From contig RCTD01000014.1 in NCBI GenBank assembly GCA_014898415.1, positions 1,426,001 to 1,490,000 of the forward strand: DNA of 64,000 bases. The letters run 5' to 3'. Numbering within the stretch: position 1 is the stretch's first letter; every line of letters begins with the position of its first letter. The notes beneath the pieces are model-generated. The model was not told where the DNA came from, searched no databases, and saw nothing but the letters and a program-made list of their open reading frames with translations. This document shows positions 21,487-31,955 of this stretch, piece by piece. This DNA comes from Stromatinia cepivora (Eukaryota; Ascomycota; Leotiomycetes; Helotiales; Sclerotiniaceae). Both the position numbers and the translations under genes were made by a program.

Positions 21487-22677
21487 ATGTCCGGCAAACG
21501 TATGACAGCAAATCCAATTAAACCATCACGATACCGACCTGGCAAGGCACATCTTGAAGAAGATGATTCCTCTGATTCAGGGAGTGATGTAGAAGAAACA
21601 TCTACTATTGCTCTACCCCCAAAAGTTTCTACCGCAACTGGAATTTCCAGCAGTTCAAATAAAGTTGACTTAAACGAAAGGAGGAAAGCTGCGGCTACCA
21701 AGGAGAATGCGCGAATACAAGAAGAAAAGGCTTTAAAAGCTGCAGAAGAGGAGGGATTTGTGACGGAAGAAGAAAGTGAAGAAGAGGAAGAAGGTAGCGA
21801 GGAGGGCAGCGAAGAGGATAGTGAAGAGGTAGAGAGCAGTGATGAGGAAGCACCGAGAAGGGTTATGATGAGACCGATATTTATCAAGAAAGATAAGAGA
21901 AATAATCTTCCTGGGGCTTCTAAAATCGAGACCAAAACGGAAGATGAATTAGCTGAGGCGGAGGAAGCACGGAGGAAAAAGCTGGCAGATGAAATAGTCG
22001 AGGAACAAATCAGGAAGGACATCGCTGCTAGGGAAGCGGGCAAAAAGAATTGGGATGATGAAGAAGAGGAAGATGAGGTTGATGATACTGACGATATTGA
22101 TCCCGAGGCAGAGCTTGCAGCGTGGAAATTGAGAGAGCTAAAGAGGATCAAGAGGGACAGAGAAGCAATTGAGGAGAAAGAAAAGGAATTGGAGGAAGTC
22201 GAGAGAAGAAAAAATCTGACAGAGGAAGAGAGGAAGAGAGAAGATGATGAGTATATCGCGAAGCAGAAGGAGGAGAGAGAAGGGAGGGGAAAGATGGCAA
22301 CAATGCAGAAGTATTATCACAAAGGGGCCTTTTATTCGGACGCATTGGCTGCAGAAGGCTTAGACAAAAGAGATATAATGGGTTCCAGGTATGCGGATGA
22401 TGTGCAGAATCGAGAGTTGCTTCCAAAAGCATTACAGATGAGGGACATGACAAAATTGGGCAAGAAAGGAGCCACAAAGTACAGAGATTTGAAATCGGAA
22501 GATACAGGGAGATGGGGGAACTTTGACGATAGGGGTCCGAAGAGGGGAGGAATGGGAATGAGTGGACCTACGGAGGATGAAAGATTCATGCCGGATAGAG
22601 ACAGAGGGGGTGCGAGTGGTGCTAATAATGTCCCAGTTGGTGATGAAAATCGTCGAAAGCGTCAAAGATTTGATTAG
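21487..22677 (+). CDS. MFAP1 homologue, spliceosomal B-complex protein
   Basis: Homologue of MFAP1, a U4/U6.U5 tri-snRNP/B-complex associated splicing protein acting in the nucleus (the mammalian name reflects an old misassignment to microfibrils). Single exon, 396 aa from the ATG at 21487 (MSGKRMTANP). Seen: N-terminal KPSRYRPGK; long charged, Glu/Lys-rich coiled-coil middle with acidic runs at about residues 95-130; then the diagnostic C-terminal domain with KYYHKGAFYSD, RYADDV and LGKKGATKYRDLKSEDT, ending in a Gly/Arg-rich tail and a basic stretch. All conserved C-terminal blocks are present and in order, so it looks intact. Confidence 0.93.
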   Translation: MSGKRMTANPIKPSRYRPGKAHLEEDDSSDSGSDVEETSTIALPPKVSTATGISSSSNKVDLNERRKAAATKENARIQEEKALKAAEEEGFVTEEESEEEEEGSEEGSEEDSEEVESSDEEAPRRVMMRPIFIKKDKRNNLPGASKIETKTEDELAEAEEARRKKLADEIVEEQIRKDIAAREAGKKNWDDEEEEDEVDDTDDIDPEAELAAWKLRELKRIKRDREAIEEKEKELEEVERRKNLTEEERKREDDEYIAKQKEEREGRGKMATMQKYYHKGAFYSDALAAEGLDKRDIMGSRYADDVQNRELLPKALQMRDMTKLGKKGATKYRDLKSEDTGRWGNFDDRGPKRGGMGMSGPTEDERFMPDRDRGGASGANNVPVGDENRRKRQRFD

Positions 22678-24099
22678 ATAGATATAATGTGAAAATTAAA
22701 TTTTTTCATGTTATCGTTTGGAAGTGCATTGTTGTTGAACATTGAATTGCATATGGGTGTGAGAAGATAACCATTGCCACAAATACGAAGCATCATCTAG
22801 TCAATCTTTTTGATGACTTTTCCCTTTCCCTCGGATCTTGAAAATGATACATTGCAATTGATTTGGACATGCAACCACCAGAGACGTTGCGAAGACTTGT
22901 CATTCAATGTAAGATTCACATATAAGATGGAAGTTGAATTTCCTACCTCTGAATTATGAAATATCGTGAGATTTTACCTCACCCAAGTAAAATCACTTGT
23001 TATCCTCATTCTCTTCTCATCCAGGAACTCAAAAGGTCCAACACCAATGAGGTATATAGAGTATATCTTCATACTATAATTTCATTATTGTATACTATTT
23101 AGCCGTTTCTATCGAGTAAACCTCGCAGCCATCACGGTTTTGGGAGTGATCAGCATGAGAGTGCTTCGTCAAGTTGTTGAAATCTATCTGCCATCTACTA
23201 CAGCTACTACGTTCTCAAAGCCAGCCACAGACTCGCACAATCTTATTGAGTAGTAACTGGCCATGCTAACTTAACTCGGATCACAATTACCTCGGTGAGA
23301 ACTTATACGTGCACCTTGCATGTTGTCTTCGTCGGCGTCTTGTAAACCCTAGCCTAGGCAAGACACTCGTTTCTAGGTATTCCTATAGTCATGAGAGTTG
23401 ACTCCATACTCCACAAATACGCATCATACAATACACCAAAGCTATTCTTCAGTAATACCCTCAACAAGTGCCGAGATTTTCATTGGTGGGAATTCATTGT
23501 TTTCAAAAATAATATTACAGCTAGTGCTGAATTACCAAGTAGGTCTCATTGGTCACTCCTCCCTCCTCCTAAGACGCATTCCCTTCCCAATGTCCTCATT
23601 TGTATTCGTATATTCCAACTCATCAATATCCACCACACCACTTCACCATCTTCACCCCGCAAAAGACTTGGATCTCTGAGAATTCCCCCGCCAAACAACC
23701 CCAGAGTTGCTCTGGTAACTTAGAATTTAGCCTATGCACGCTCAAGGACTGATCGTCAAAACTCTGATGCGCATCAATCGGAAGTGTCCTTTCATGAAAA
23801 TCAATGCCGCAAGCCTGCGAAGTGCGGAGAGACACCGTCGGCATTCGAACGCTTAAGATATAGTTTCATTTTACATGATTAATGGCTACTGTATACTCAT
23901 TGTTTCGGGTAAATATCTATCTATTCTATTTGCTTGTGGATCGATGTCGTACGTTAGCCAAGATGATTGAAAAGTATAATACAGGAATTCTGGGCAAAAT
24001 GTATTTCCGACATATATATAGTCCAAGCAGCTTTCATGCTATGTAACTTTTCTCATCCGGCATGAGGTCGCATTCAGGTTCAATCTAAAGCTTCCCAAT
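22678..24099. other. Intergenic region, no supported gene
   Basis: About 1.4 kb between the MFAP1 and arabinofuranosidase genes. Open frames at 23391-23723 overlap each other on the same strand and show no family motif or plausible splice partners; I treat them as noncoding. The right part is the promoter of the secreted enzyme gene. Confidence 0.5.
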
Positions 24100-26398
24100 A
24101 TGTTCTATTCAAGTCTTCCTGTGTTGTCGGTACTTGCTGGCATTGCCAGTGCCATCAACATCACTGCATCTGCTAGTGGTGGCAATGCCTCTTCTCCATT
24201 GGCATATGGTCTTATGTTTGAGGATATCAATCATTCTGGTGATGGTGGAATTTATGCCGAATTAATTCAAAACCGAGCATTTCAGGGAAATCGAGAATAT
24301 GCATCTACTTTGAAACCGTGGTCAGCAATTGGAAGCTCAGTCTTGACCTTACAAAACACATCAATACCATTATCATCCTCACTACCAACATCAGTTAATG
24401 TGCGTGCCTCATCCAGCGGCACTTCTTATAACAGCACTAGGAAATTAGGAATCTCTAATCCTGGATGGTGGGGAATAAGTGTTCAGCCTCAAAAATATAC
24501 CGGAAGCTTCTGGGTCTTGGGTTCATATACTGGACATTTCACAGCAAGCTTGGTTGGCGCAGCATCAGGGACCGTTTTTGCAAGTATCGAGATACCTTCG
24601 AAGTCTACCTCTAAAGAATGGACTGAATTTTCATTCACTCTCGAACCCACTACTGCAGCTCCAGATGTCAACAACATTTTCATCATCGAGTTCGATAGCG
24701 GCCATTCCCTCAACTTCAATCTCATCAGCCTCTTCCCACCAACTTACAATGACAGACCAAATGGTAATCGACCAGAGCTTATGAAAGCTATGAAAGACCT
24801 CAACCCAAGTTTCTTCAGAATTCCAGGTGGAAATAACATGTGCATCCCCCATCACACATTGATAAAAGTGGATGATATTAATGATTGGTGACAATAGTGA
24901 GGGAGATACATTCGGTTATCGTTGGGCATGGAATGAGACGATCGGCCCCCTGAAGGATCGCCCAGGAAGACCAGGTATGTGTTGAAAAACTTAAACTCAG
25001 TTCACTATTGAACACCTTGACTAACAATTCAATTTTTACAGGAACTTGGGGGTACCAAAAGTGAGCATAATTGGCCCTCCTATAATAATTCTTCCATTCA
25101 CACATCTATGAATACTAACCTGTGGCGATCTAGTACCGACGGGCTTGGTTTAATTGAATATATGAATGCAAGTTCCCGTTTTTCGCTCCATAATTAACAA
25201 GTACTTGAGCTGACCTCTCAAAGTGGTGCACCGATCTCAATGTCGAACCCGTCCTAGCAGTTTGGTCCGGGCTTTACTTAAATAACGGCCAGAAAGGTCC
25301 CGACGTTGTCTCCGAAGCAGATCTCCAACCTTATGTTGATGACGCTATGAACGAACTTGAGTTCCTCATGGGTGATACATCTACAACATACGGAGCTCTT
25401 CGTGCCTCTCTTGGCTACCCCATGCCCTGGAAAATCAACTATGTAGAAGTAGGCAACGAAGATAATCTAAGTGGAGGAGCGTCCACATATATTGCCTACC
25501 GCTGGCCCATGTTTTTCAACGCCATACACGCTAAATATCCAGATATTTTAGTCATCTCTTCTGCTCAAGATCTCCACTCAGCTGGCCTTCCACATACATC
25601 AGGCACGGACTTCCATCAATATCTCAGACCGGATGACTTTGCACTTCAATTTGAGCTTTTCGATAATTCAAATAGATCTCATCCCATCTTGTTAGGCGAA
25701 TATGCAGTCATCCAACCCAACGCAAATGGAGCACCAGTAAACTGGAATGCTGCTAAAATGGACTATGGTACCTGGGTTGGGGCTGTTGGTGAAGCGATTT
25801 ATCTTCTTGGTATGGAAAGGAACAGCGATATTGTACTTGGTGCATCATATGCGCCTGGTTTCCAAAATATAAACTCTTTCCAATGGACTGTAAGTTCTAT
25901 CCCATCTACCTCTTCGATGTTAATCCTAAAATCGAGGATGAAGAGTGACTGGTACTGACAACTTAAAAGCCCGACCTCATCACGTTCAGTGCCGACCCAG
26001 AAAAAACAGTACTCAGTTGTTCTTGGCACCAACTCCAACTCCTATCGAACAACCGTTACAAGGCCACAGTCCCATTCACCGTCACAAACTCAGACAATAG
26101 CAAGTCACCATTCGGTCCGGCTTTCTATGTCATTGGTGTGAACAATCCCGGCGAATACGTATTCAAAGCCACAGTCTACAATACAACAGAGCCGGTACCT
26201 TTCTCGATCGATTTTGAAGGTGTAGATGCGGGTGCGACAGGTAAGCTTACGGTGTTGAATGCACCCGATGGGAATAGTATGAATGTCTATGGAGGGGAAA
26301 ATGTGGTGATTAAGAAGGTTAGTAGTATTACCGCAGGGCCCGGAGGAAAGTTTGAGTTTGAGTTGAAGGAGTATGATATTGCGGTTTTAACTACCTAG
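24100..26398 (+). CDS. Secreted alpha-L-arabinofuranosidase, GH51
   Basis: Predicted extracellular enzyme releasing arabinose from arabinoxylan, arabinan or pectin side chains. Exons: 24100-24839, 24898-24974, 25042-25060 (19 nt), 25134-25167 (34 nt), 25224-25889, 25970-26398; total 1965 nt, 654 aa plus stop. Introns are 56-80 nt; the fourth (25168-25223) begins GC rather than GT, and the first has a weak GTGCAT donor. Seen: signal peptide of about 18 residues ending [11 protein letters not shown] and the RPGRPGTWGY block; acid/base Glu369 in VEVGNEDN; nucleophile Glu449 in LLGEYAV; and a C-terminal beta domain ending [10 protein letters not shown]. Length matches fungal GH51 enzymes. Several N-glycosylation sequons fit secretion. 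Confidence 0.92.
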
Positions 26399-27268
26399 AG
26401 AAGAAGGATTGGACGATAGGTATAGAGAGTGGAATGGTAATAGAAAAGAGCCTATTCTATTGCTGCTGCTAGTACATAGCTCATTCGTAAGATATTAGAT
26501 ATGGAGTGGTTGGTTAATGCCTTTTCCAATCTATTATAGACCGGGTGCCTTTTCGTGTTGTGTGTATAGTTAGTCCTTCAAGCCGCGATCTTCAGTGATA
26601 ATTGTAGCTCAAGAGCACCAGTATGAAGTCATTTCCAGTCGCCTAGGTCATAGCAATAATGAATTTCTTTTTAGAAACAACTTGCTGTAGGAATAACGGG
26701 AAGTATAGAACTAGAATCAAGGAGATTTGAAGATATTTAACTTTGCCCAAAGTAGATAATGAATTCTAGTAGAGAAATAGAGTGATTCAAGGTTTCTTGC
26801 ATTTTAAGGCCTAGGAAAGAACTTCAGAAATTTTAGTTGGAGCAGAGTGCTTACGAATCTACAGAAATCTTTGAACGGAACGTATATTCAAATGAGAAGT
26901 GTGATCGTGTTCTACATTGTCGGAAGCTGTATTTTTACTACACTAGCATCCGTAGTTGTATGATTAGAAGATATGGAGCAGTTGTCACGTATCGCATAGA
27001 TCAATATCTGGAACCATCTATCTTGTAAGGTTCTTTGTGACGAGAAAGATCCTATTGGCTTCTAACAGAGAAATGGAAACGCAAACAAGATCACATTTCA
27101 CACATTAAATATCTAGTATAGCAACCCTTGGATGTCAGACAGCCTTGTAAAGTAGCAGGTTTCCCATTCTAAATTAAGCATAGCGGCTCGTGAATATGAT
27201 ATGAATTTCATTCCGAAAAAAAAAGGCTAGCATTGAAATAAGGTGGAAAAATATCACTTCCGACGAGG
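26399..27268. other. Intergenic region between convergent genes
   Basis: About 0.87 kb of noncoding sequence holding the 3' ends of the arabinofuranosidase (+) and kinase-like (-) genes. One 63-codon open frame at 26837-27028 has no recognisable features. Confidence 0.5.
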
Positions 27269-28746
27269 TCACAACCGCTTCGGTGACCGGAGAGCTTCAT
27301 CAAAGTCTGCATCAGACATTTTTCTCTTCGAGGGACTCATCAGAGGTTGCTGACTCTTGACCAGCTCATTGTCTATCTTCTTAATGCGAGTTAAACAATC
27401 ACGTTCGAGCCGAATGACTCGATCGTCTCTTTTAATGTCCGGGTTTTTCAGTATTGAAAGGACATCTTCGGCAATATCTCTGGCTTTACTGTGGCTCTGG
27501 ATGTTTGCAAGGAAATTGGCGTATTCCATTCGAGTCTCAAGAGTCCCTAAATGATGCGGTCCATATTTCTTAATGTATTCAGCGATAGCTAATTCAAAGA
27601 CCTGTTCTGTAATAGCAGCGTCAACTGACGTCCCTGTCAGGAAGAGGGCCTTGAGGCGGTTAAGCTCAGGACATGGGATTTGCCGAGGTTGAGATAAAGT
27701 TTTGTCGAGTAAAGGAAGCGCCTGCGGACACCGGATACGACGCCTAAGGCATTCGACGACAATAAGACATAATTCCGGCGTCAAAAGATCAGTTGCCTGA
27801 ACAATTTCGTCAACCAACTTGTTGGTCAAGCTGCTGATGAAGGACGAAGCTTTCCGCGCATATTGTGAAGCCCTGAATACAGCAACGAGTTCAGATTGTG
27901 TCTCTGTGTCTATAGGTTGTTTGGTCATATCCCCATTCGGCTTGGAAAGTGAGATTTTGCTCATCAGTTCAAATCCCAAATTGAGAGCCTGAAGGGTTTA
28001 AAGTCAGCTTGATGTAAAAATAATGAAAGAGAAAATTGCGTTCAATAGTACCTTTTGTGCCTTGATCACTTCAAATATCACTCGCGTGCATGTCAAGTCA
28101 TGCTTCCGCGACTTTTCCCAAGTCCTCTCCGAAACTTTATGCTTCAAAACAGCTGCACTTAGGTCGATAACTATATATTCCCTTTCGACTTGTTTGCTGC
28201 CCTTCAGTATTTTAGGATCCACTAATATGTTGTTGGCTTTGAGATCTCCATGGCATACGCCAGCATCATGGAATGCTCGTACGGTTTGCGACAGGTCCGA
28301 TTCGAACTTGGTCATCCATTCATCCTCTAGGTCAGCAATAGGGAGAGTATCAAAACCAACTCCCTTGAATATCTCAATTCCAAGCGCTCGTTTGTAAGGG
28401 TCGGGTGGGCTAATACGCTTGTGTGCTTCATAGTCATCCGGATAGAAATAAAAGGTTGATATCAAAGACTTGCTGAGTTCGAAGTGGCCGAAGTATTGAG
28501 GCAGCTTGACATGCGGAAAAGTATCACTTTGAAGAAGATGCCTATAAGCGTCACATTCTCGTTTGAAATAAATCTTATCGCGGTACTAGAACAGTATGCA
28601 ATTAGTACATGGCACAATGTCAACAGGGGATGGTATATAAATACGAGTTTTAACGCAAAAATGCGCCCATCTTCATCTCTCGTCGCGTGAACCTGGGCGT
28701 GTCCCCCACAACCCAAGAATTTACCAACCCTAACGATTTCTTTCAT
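27269..28746 (-). CDS. Divergent kinase-like protein with helical C-terminus
   Basis: Predicted protein-kinase-fold protein of unknown role. Minus-strand exons 28746-28645, 28585-28052, 27988-27269; total 1356 nt, 451 aa plus stop; introns 59 and 63 nt, GT-AG. Seen: Gly-loop-like FLGCGGHAQVHATRD and a putative ATP-binding Lys33 in FALKL; catalytic-loop equivalent HGDLKANNILVD at about 146-157, with Gly in place of Arg of HRD; and IDLS near 174-177 where DFG is expected. The C-terminal 230 residues are helical, with a segment (HLGTLETRMEYANFL) reminiscent of TPR-type helices as in Kin17/NPHP3-like repeat proteins. Whether it has activity is unclear; HGD-type loops occur in active atypical kinases. 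The missing activation segment is short, which argues for an atypical or degenerate kinase. Confidence 0.75.
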
Positions 28747-29572
28747 GGTATTCTACCAAATATTCGTGACAGTAAGCAATGATGATGGTAGGATCAAAAC
28801 AAAAGGTTATTTTGAGTTTTGTCTGTACTCGTAGGACAGGAAGATTATGGAATCGATGACAGAAGGAGAACGGCGGCCTAGCAGTAGGAGTAGATTTGTG
28901 GGGTTGGAAGTTGGAAGTTGGTTGTTGATTAGGCAGCTGCCGACGGATAAGCCCACTTTTTGCACTAGAAGGATCCACGGGCCAACTGAACGCCCTGGCC
29001 AACTGAACTGTCTAACCTAATTAGGTCACCGCATTGATAAATTCAACCTTTTTTATGCCAGTTTCTCAATTCCGCTCATCCCATAGATCGGATATGCTGA
29101 TTTAATTTTCACCGCCTCCTATTGTTACACATCAAGTTGACTTACAAAGACGGGAAATCAATATTTGGATCGTGCTGAATTCATTATCGGAAGTGAATCG
29201 AGTAGGAGGTTTGGATCACATTTTCCTCCTTATAGTTGTCATCATAAGATCTTACAACTAGCAATGTATTTATTCATCATTATGTTCTATATATATTCCC
29301 CTTACCAATGAATGACCTCCATAACCATACAATCTTAAATGGAAAATCATTTCAGCGGAATAAGTTAATTTCGGGTCCACGTTCCGCAGTCAGTGATTGA
29401 GCTTTCTTTTCTGTTGATGTTTGAGAGTTAAGCGCCGTTGATGTGCGAAGGAAGAAGTTGGGAAAGAAATAAATAGTTTTGATTCAGCTTAAGACTACTC
29501 TAGACTGTTTCCAACGGAGAATTCGACACCTTCCATCCTTTTCCGCGTCCTGTCAGGTTCAGAGGTTTGATA
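28747..29572. other. Intergenic region with a partial MITE copy
   Basis: About 0.83 kb containing the promoter of the kinase-like gene, a partial copy of the small inverted-repeat element at 28966-29040 and the 3' region of the orphan gene. No gene supported. Confidence 0.5.
28966..29040. mobile_element. Partial copy of the small TIR element
   Basis: Begins TAGAAGG like the ends of the 2417-2574 element and continues with GGCCAACTGAAC, then TCTAACCTAATTAGGT and CACCGC. GGCCAACTGAAC is duplicated with a 17-bp period (28980 and 28997). No matching opposite end was found downstream, so this is a truncated or solo end lying just upstream of the kinase-like gene. Confidence 0.65.
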
Positions 29573-30679
29573 TCAGGCAGAAAATATCTTGAGTGCAGGA
29601 TCATCACTCATTATCGGATAACTTGATTTTACATTATTTTCAACAGCAGAAATCATGTGCATTGCCCACAATGCCAGATTCAACGATATTCCCCCAGCTT
29701 TCGGAATGCCCCATGGCACAGCACAGAGTTCGAGATACTGCATGTTCGTATCCGGCGCACTATTGTCTGTGAAACCGAGTGAAGAAGCCTGTGATGAAGA
29801 CTTGAGCTCGCTCTCGCTCTCGCTCTCGCTTCTCTGTGATTGAGAAGGCATAGCTATAGGCTTTTGCCTTGATGGCCGATTGTTCGCTAAAGATTTCGAA
29901 GCAGATAGATCCTCATCCTTGCGACGTCGTACGAAAAGAGCTTCTTTCGGGGAGATGAGGTAGCAGTACCGAGACCTATGGATTTTTGCATAGTGATTTA
30001 CTTGCATCAAGAACGTCTCGGTGGTCGAACTAGTCTCGCCCACGTTTGGTGTACCGTCAGCCATTCGATCATCTTCATCTATCGTCGCATGTACTGTCGC
30101 ACTCCAGTTGAACTCGTCGGCTGTGAATTTGCTGTCTCCAGGTAATATGCTCTTTCTGGTGCTTTCATTGCAAATCCCTGCCCAATCTGGGAAATTTCGT
30201 ACAGAGCCAGGATCAACATAGCTCCCGGCGACCCAGGCAACTTGCTTCAGTTTCAGGTGTTCACATGCAACTTTCAATGCTGAATTAACAATGATGCAGT
30301 TATATCCCAGAACCACAGATTCAAATGATCTCTCATTGCGGATCGTGAGCTGTATAGGTAAAACAGGAGGGTACTCAGGCAAACTGAACTCTTGGTCAAG
30401 GAGGGACCCAAAAATCGAATTGACGTGATTGAGATTGAAATCTTCCCAAGCTTGCATGCCCTCTATTGGATCCCATGATTCTGGCTCTTTACGAGATGTA
30501 GATGTCCTGGTACCCTGCCCATTCCATGGTAATATTTGAAACGCGGGATTTGGCTTCGAGAGGTAATTGCGGATTGTTGTATACGGCATATTCAAAGTGA
30601 CTGGTGGTATCGATAGAGGATTAGAGGTAATGATAGAATACCCGGTGAATAATGAGTAAGGGTCGAGGTATACCCTCAA
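29573..30679 (-). CDS. Orphan fungal protein of unknown function
   Basis: Single-exon open frame of 368 aa; an internal ATG (MPYTTIRNYL, residue 31) is an alternative start. I do not recognise a named domain. Seen: N-terminal globular part with WDPIEGMQAWEDFN; a central block around HYAKIHRSRYCYLISPKEALFVRR; a Ser/Glu-rich low-complexity linker (alternating Ser-Glu); and a conserved-looking C-terminal segment with CAVPWG, ISLNLALWAMHMI. The middle and end recall widespread uncharacterised fungal proteins that pair a 'YGYIITD..L' strand with a 'PW...LTVNLALW' helix and are often found near kinase-like genes; this is recollection of family style, not proof. It is the last cellular gene before the transposon block. 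Confidence 0.65.
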   Translation of the reverse strand: MRVYLDPYSLFTGYSIITSNPLSIPPVTLNMPYTTIRNYLSKPNPAFQILPWNGQGTRTSTSRKEPESWDPIEGMQAWEDFNLNHVNSIFGSLLDQEFSLPEYPPVLPIQLTIRNERSFESVVLGYNCIIVNSALKVACEHLKLKQVAWVAGSYVDPGSVRNFPDWAGICNESTRKSILPGDSKFTADEFNWSATVHATIDEDDRMADGTPNVGETSSTTETFLMQVNHYAKIHRSRYCYLISPKEALFVRRRKDEDLSASKSLANNRPSRQKPIAMPSQSQRSESESESELKSSSQASSLGFTDNSAPDTNMQYLELCAVPWGIPKAGGISLNLALWAMHMISAVENNVKSSYPIMSDDPALKIFSA

Positions 30680-30703
30680 GTCAAAAGGATGGCATCGATT
30701 CTA

Positions 30704-30811
30704 TTTAACTTGCTCCTTCCTGGTTGCCTAATGACAAACAATCCTACTTAATTTGCTCCTTCTTGGTTGCCTAATGTCAACTTAACTTAGCCTAATGTCG
30801 TCAAACAATCC
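30704..30811. repeat. Tandem 42-bp promoter repeat
   Basis: Two near-identical units beginning ACTTGCTCCTTCCTGGTTGC (30708) and ATTTGCTCCTTCTTGGTTGC (30750), period 42 bp, each followed by CTAATGWCA; a third partial unit (GCCTAATGTCGTCAAACAATCC) follows at about 30790. It lies directly upstream of the orphan gene, so it may be part of its promoter or leader. Confidence 0.7.
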
Positions 30812-31170
30812 GAGACCAATAGAGGAAACAGAAAATAGATTAAAAGTGATAATAACCATTGAGCCAACACACCCCTACTTGGGCAATGATCTCTATTCGT
30901 ACTCTACATTCCCTTGCCTCCGAAGCGCGTTTCCGGAGACATTATGTAGCTACAAAGGTCTCATTACCTTATCGAATTTTGAAAAGGATCAAAGTTAATC
31001 CAAAAAACAGAAGAAGTATACTGAAACAAACAGCGATATTGATTATGATATAATTAGAATTGATACTGTTGTTTGGAAAGATAAGCGGGATTTCGATAAT
31101 AAAATAGTTTTTGATTGTGAAAATTCTATTTATCAAAAAAAAACCAGATAGGATTTGGATAATAAGTCTA
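30812..31170. other. Transition from gene-bearing to AT-rich DNA
   Basis: Base composition is ordinary up to about 30,980 and becomes strongly AT-rich after it. Small open frames at 30795-31053 straddle the transition and are not supported as genes. Confidence 0.6.
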
Positions 31171-31370
31171 ATACCCCACTTTCGGGCCACCCCCTTTTTT
31201 GGGCCACTTTAAAAAACCACTCTATTTTAAGCAATCTCCTTTGTTAAATCTTTAATAATTCAATAATCATTCAATCAATCGATCTGAAATTTGAATATAT
31301 TATTATTTATAATATAATGAATATTTATATCGAAGATGATATTGTTATAATCTTTGATGTGATTACAAAT
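31171..31370 (+). mobile_element. 5' end of a pogo/Fot1-type DNA transposon
   Basis: Begins with a GC-containing terminal motif (CCCCACTTTCGGGCCACC followed by GGGCCACTTT), a style of terminal repeat I associate with fungal pogo-like elements. After about 146 bp an ORF starts at 31317 (MNIYIEDDIVIIFDVITN), matching the N-terminal helix of pogo-type transposases (DD-I-x-x-AL-DAI-x-N). The ORF is interrupted at 31371 by an LTR. The opposite end was not found in the window. Confidence 0.6.
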
Positions 31371-31955
31371 TGTAACGCACAAGAGCCGTAGTAGAGCTGA
31401 ATAAACAGGGTTAATTATATTTCTTAGAATCTACAATTAAAGAATTATAACTTGTAAGGAGCAACTAAATATATATATACAAATATTCATTTGTGAATTG
31501 TAAGATTGTATATATATATTATTAGGATTATTATTTTATTATATTAAATTGTATGAATTGTAATATATATATATGAATGATCAATTCATTAATTGATATA
31601 AGAGATAAGAGGTATTATATAATTAGTTTTTTATAGTTTACGATTCGTAATATTATTCTTTCTTTCGGAAAAGCTTGCTTTCGAATGTTCTATTTTTTTG
31701 TTTTATTGTTATTTTATCGGAAATCAAGTTTTGTGAAGGTTTATAAGCCCTAAATCAATTAGATTGGTTATTTTGATTGATTTAATTAATTTATTGAGAA
31801 TTAGCCAAATTGATCAAAATAATTGATCAAATTGATCAAATCGTTCATCAATTGAGTAAATTAATATTGATTTATATTCTCTTTGATCTGGAGAGTTTCT
31901 AAAAGGAAAAAGTTTCAATAGAAAAGGGAAAGGGATTGAATTATAATATAATGAT
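31371..31955. repeat. LTR copy 1 (family A)
   Basis: Starts TGTAACGCACAAGAGCCGTA and is alignable over roughly 590 bp with the copy at 35420. Landmarks shared in order: GCTGAATAAACAGGGT, AGGTATTAT, TTTCGGAAAAG, CAAGTTTTGTGAAGG / CAGGTTTTGTGAAGG and AAAAAGTTTCAATAGAAAA. Differences are mainly C/T and G/A, as RIP produces. The true 3' limit is uncertain because copy 2 is cut short at 36030. Confidence 0.75.

Noticed and set aside
21444..22151. 235-codon antisense frame opposite MFAP1
   Set aside because: Ser-rich complement of acidic GAA/GAG codons; the sense strand carries all conserved MFAP1 blocks.
23391..23723. Possible small gene between MFAP1 and the GH51 gene
   Set aside because: Two overlapping frames on one strand with no recognisable features; starts and ends look random.
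28730..29002. Upstream extension of the kinase-like protein
   Set aside because: It would run through the partial MITE and has no conserved character; the ATG at 28746 gives a normal kinase N-terminus.
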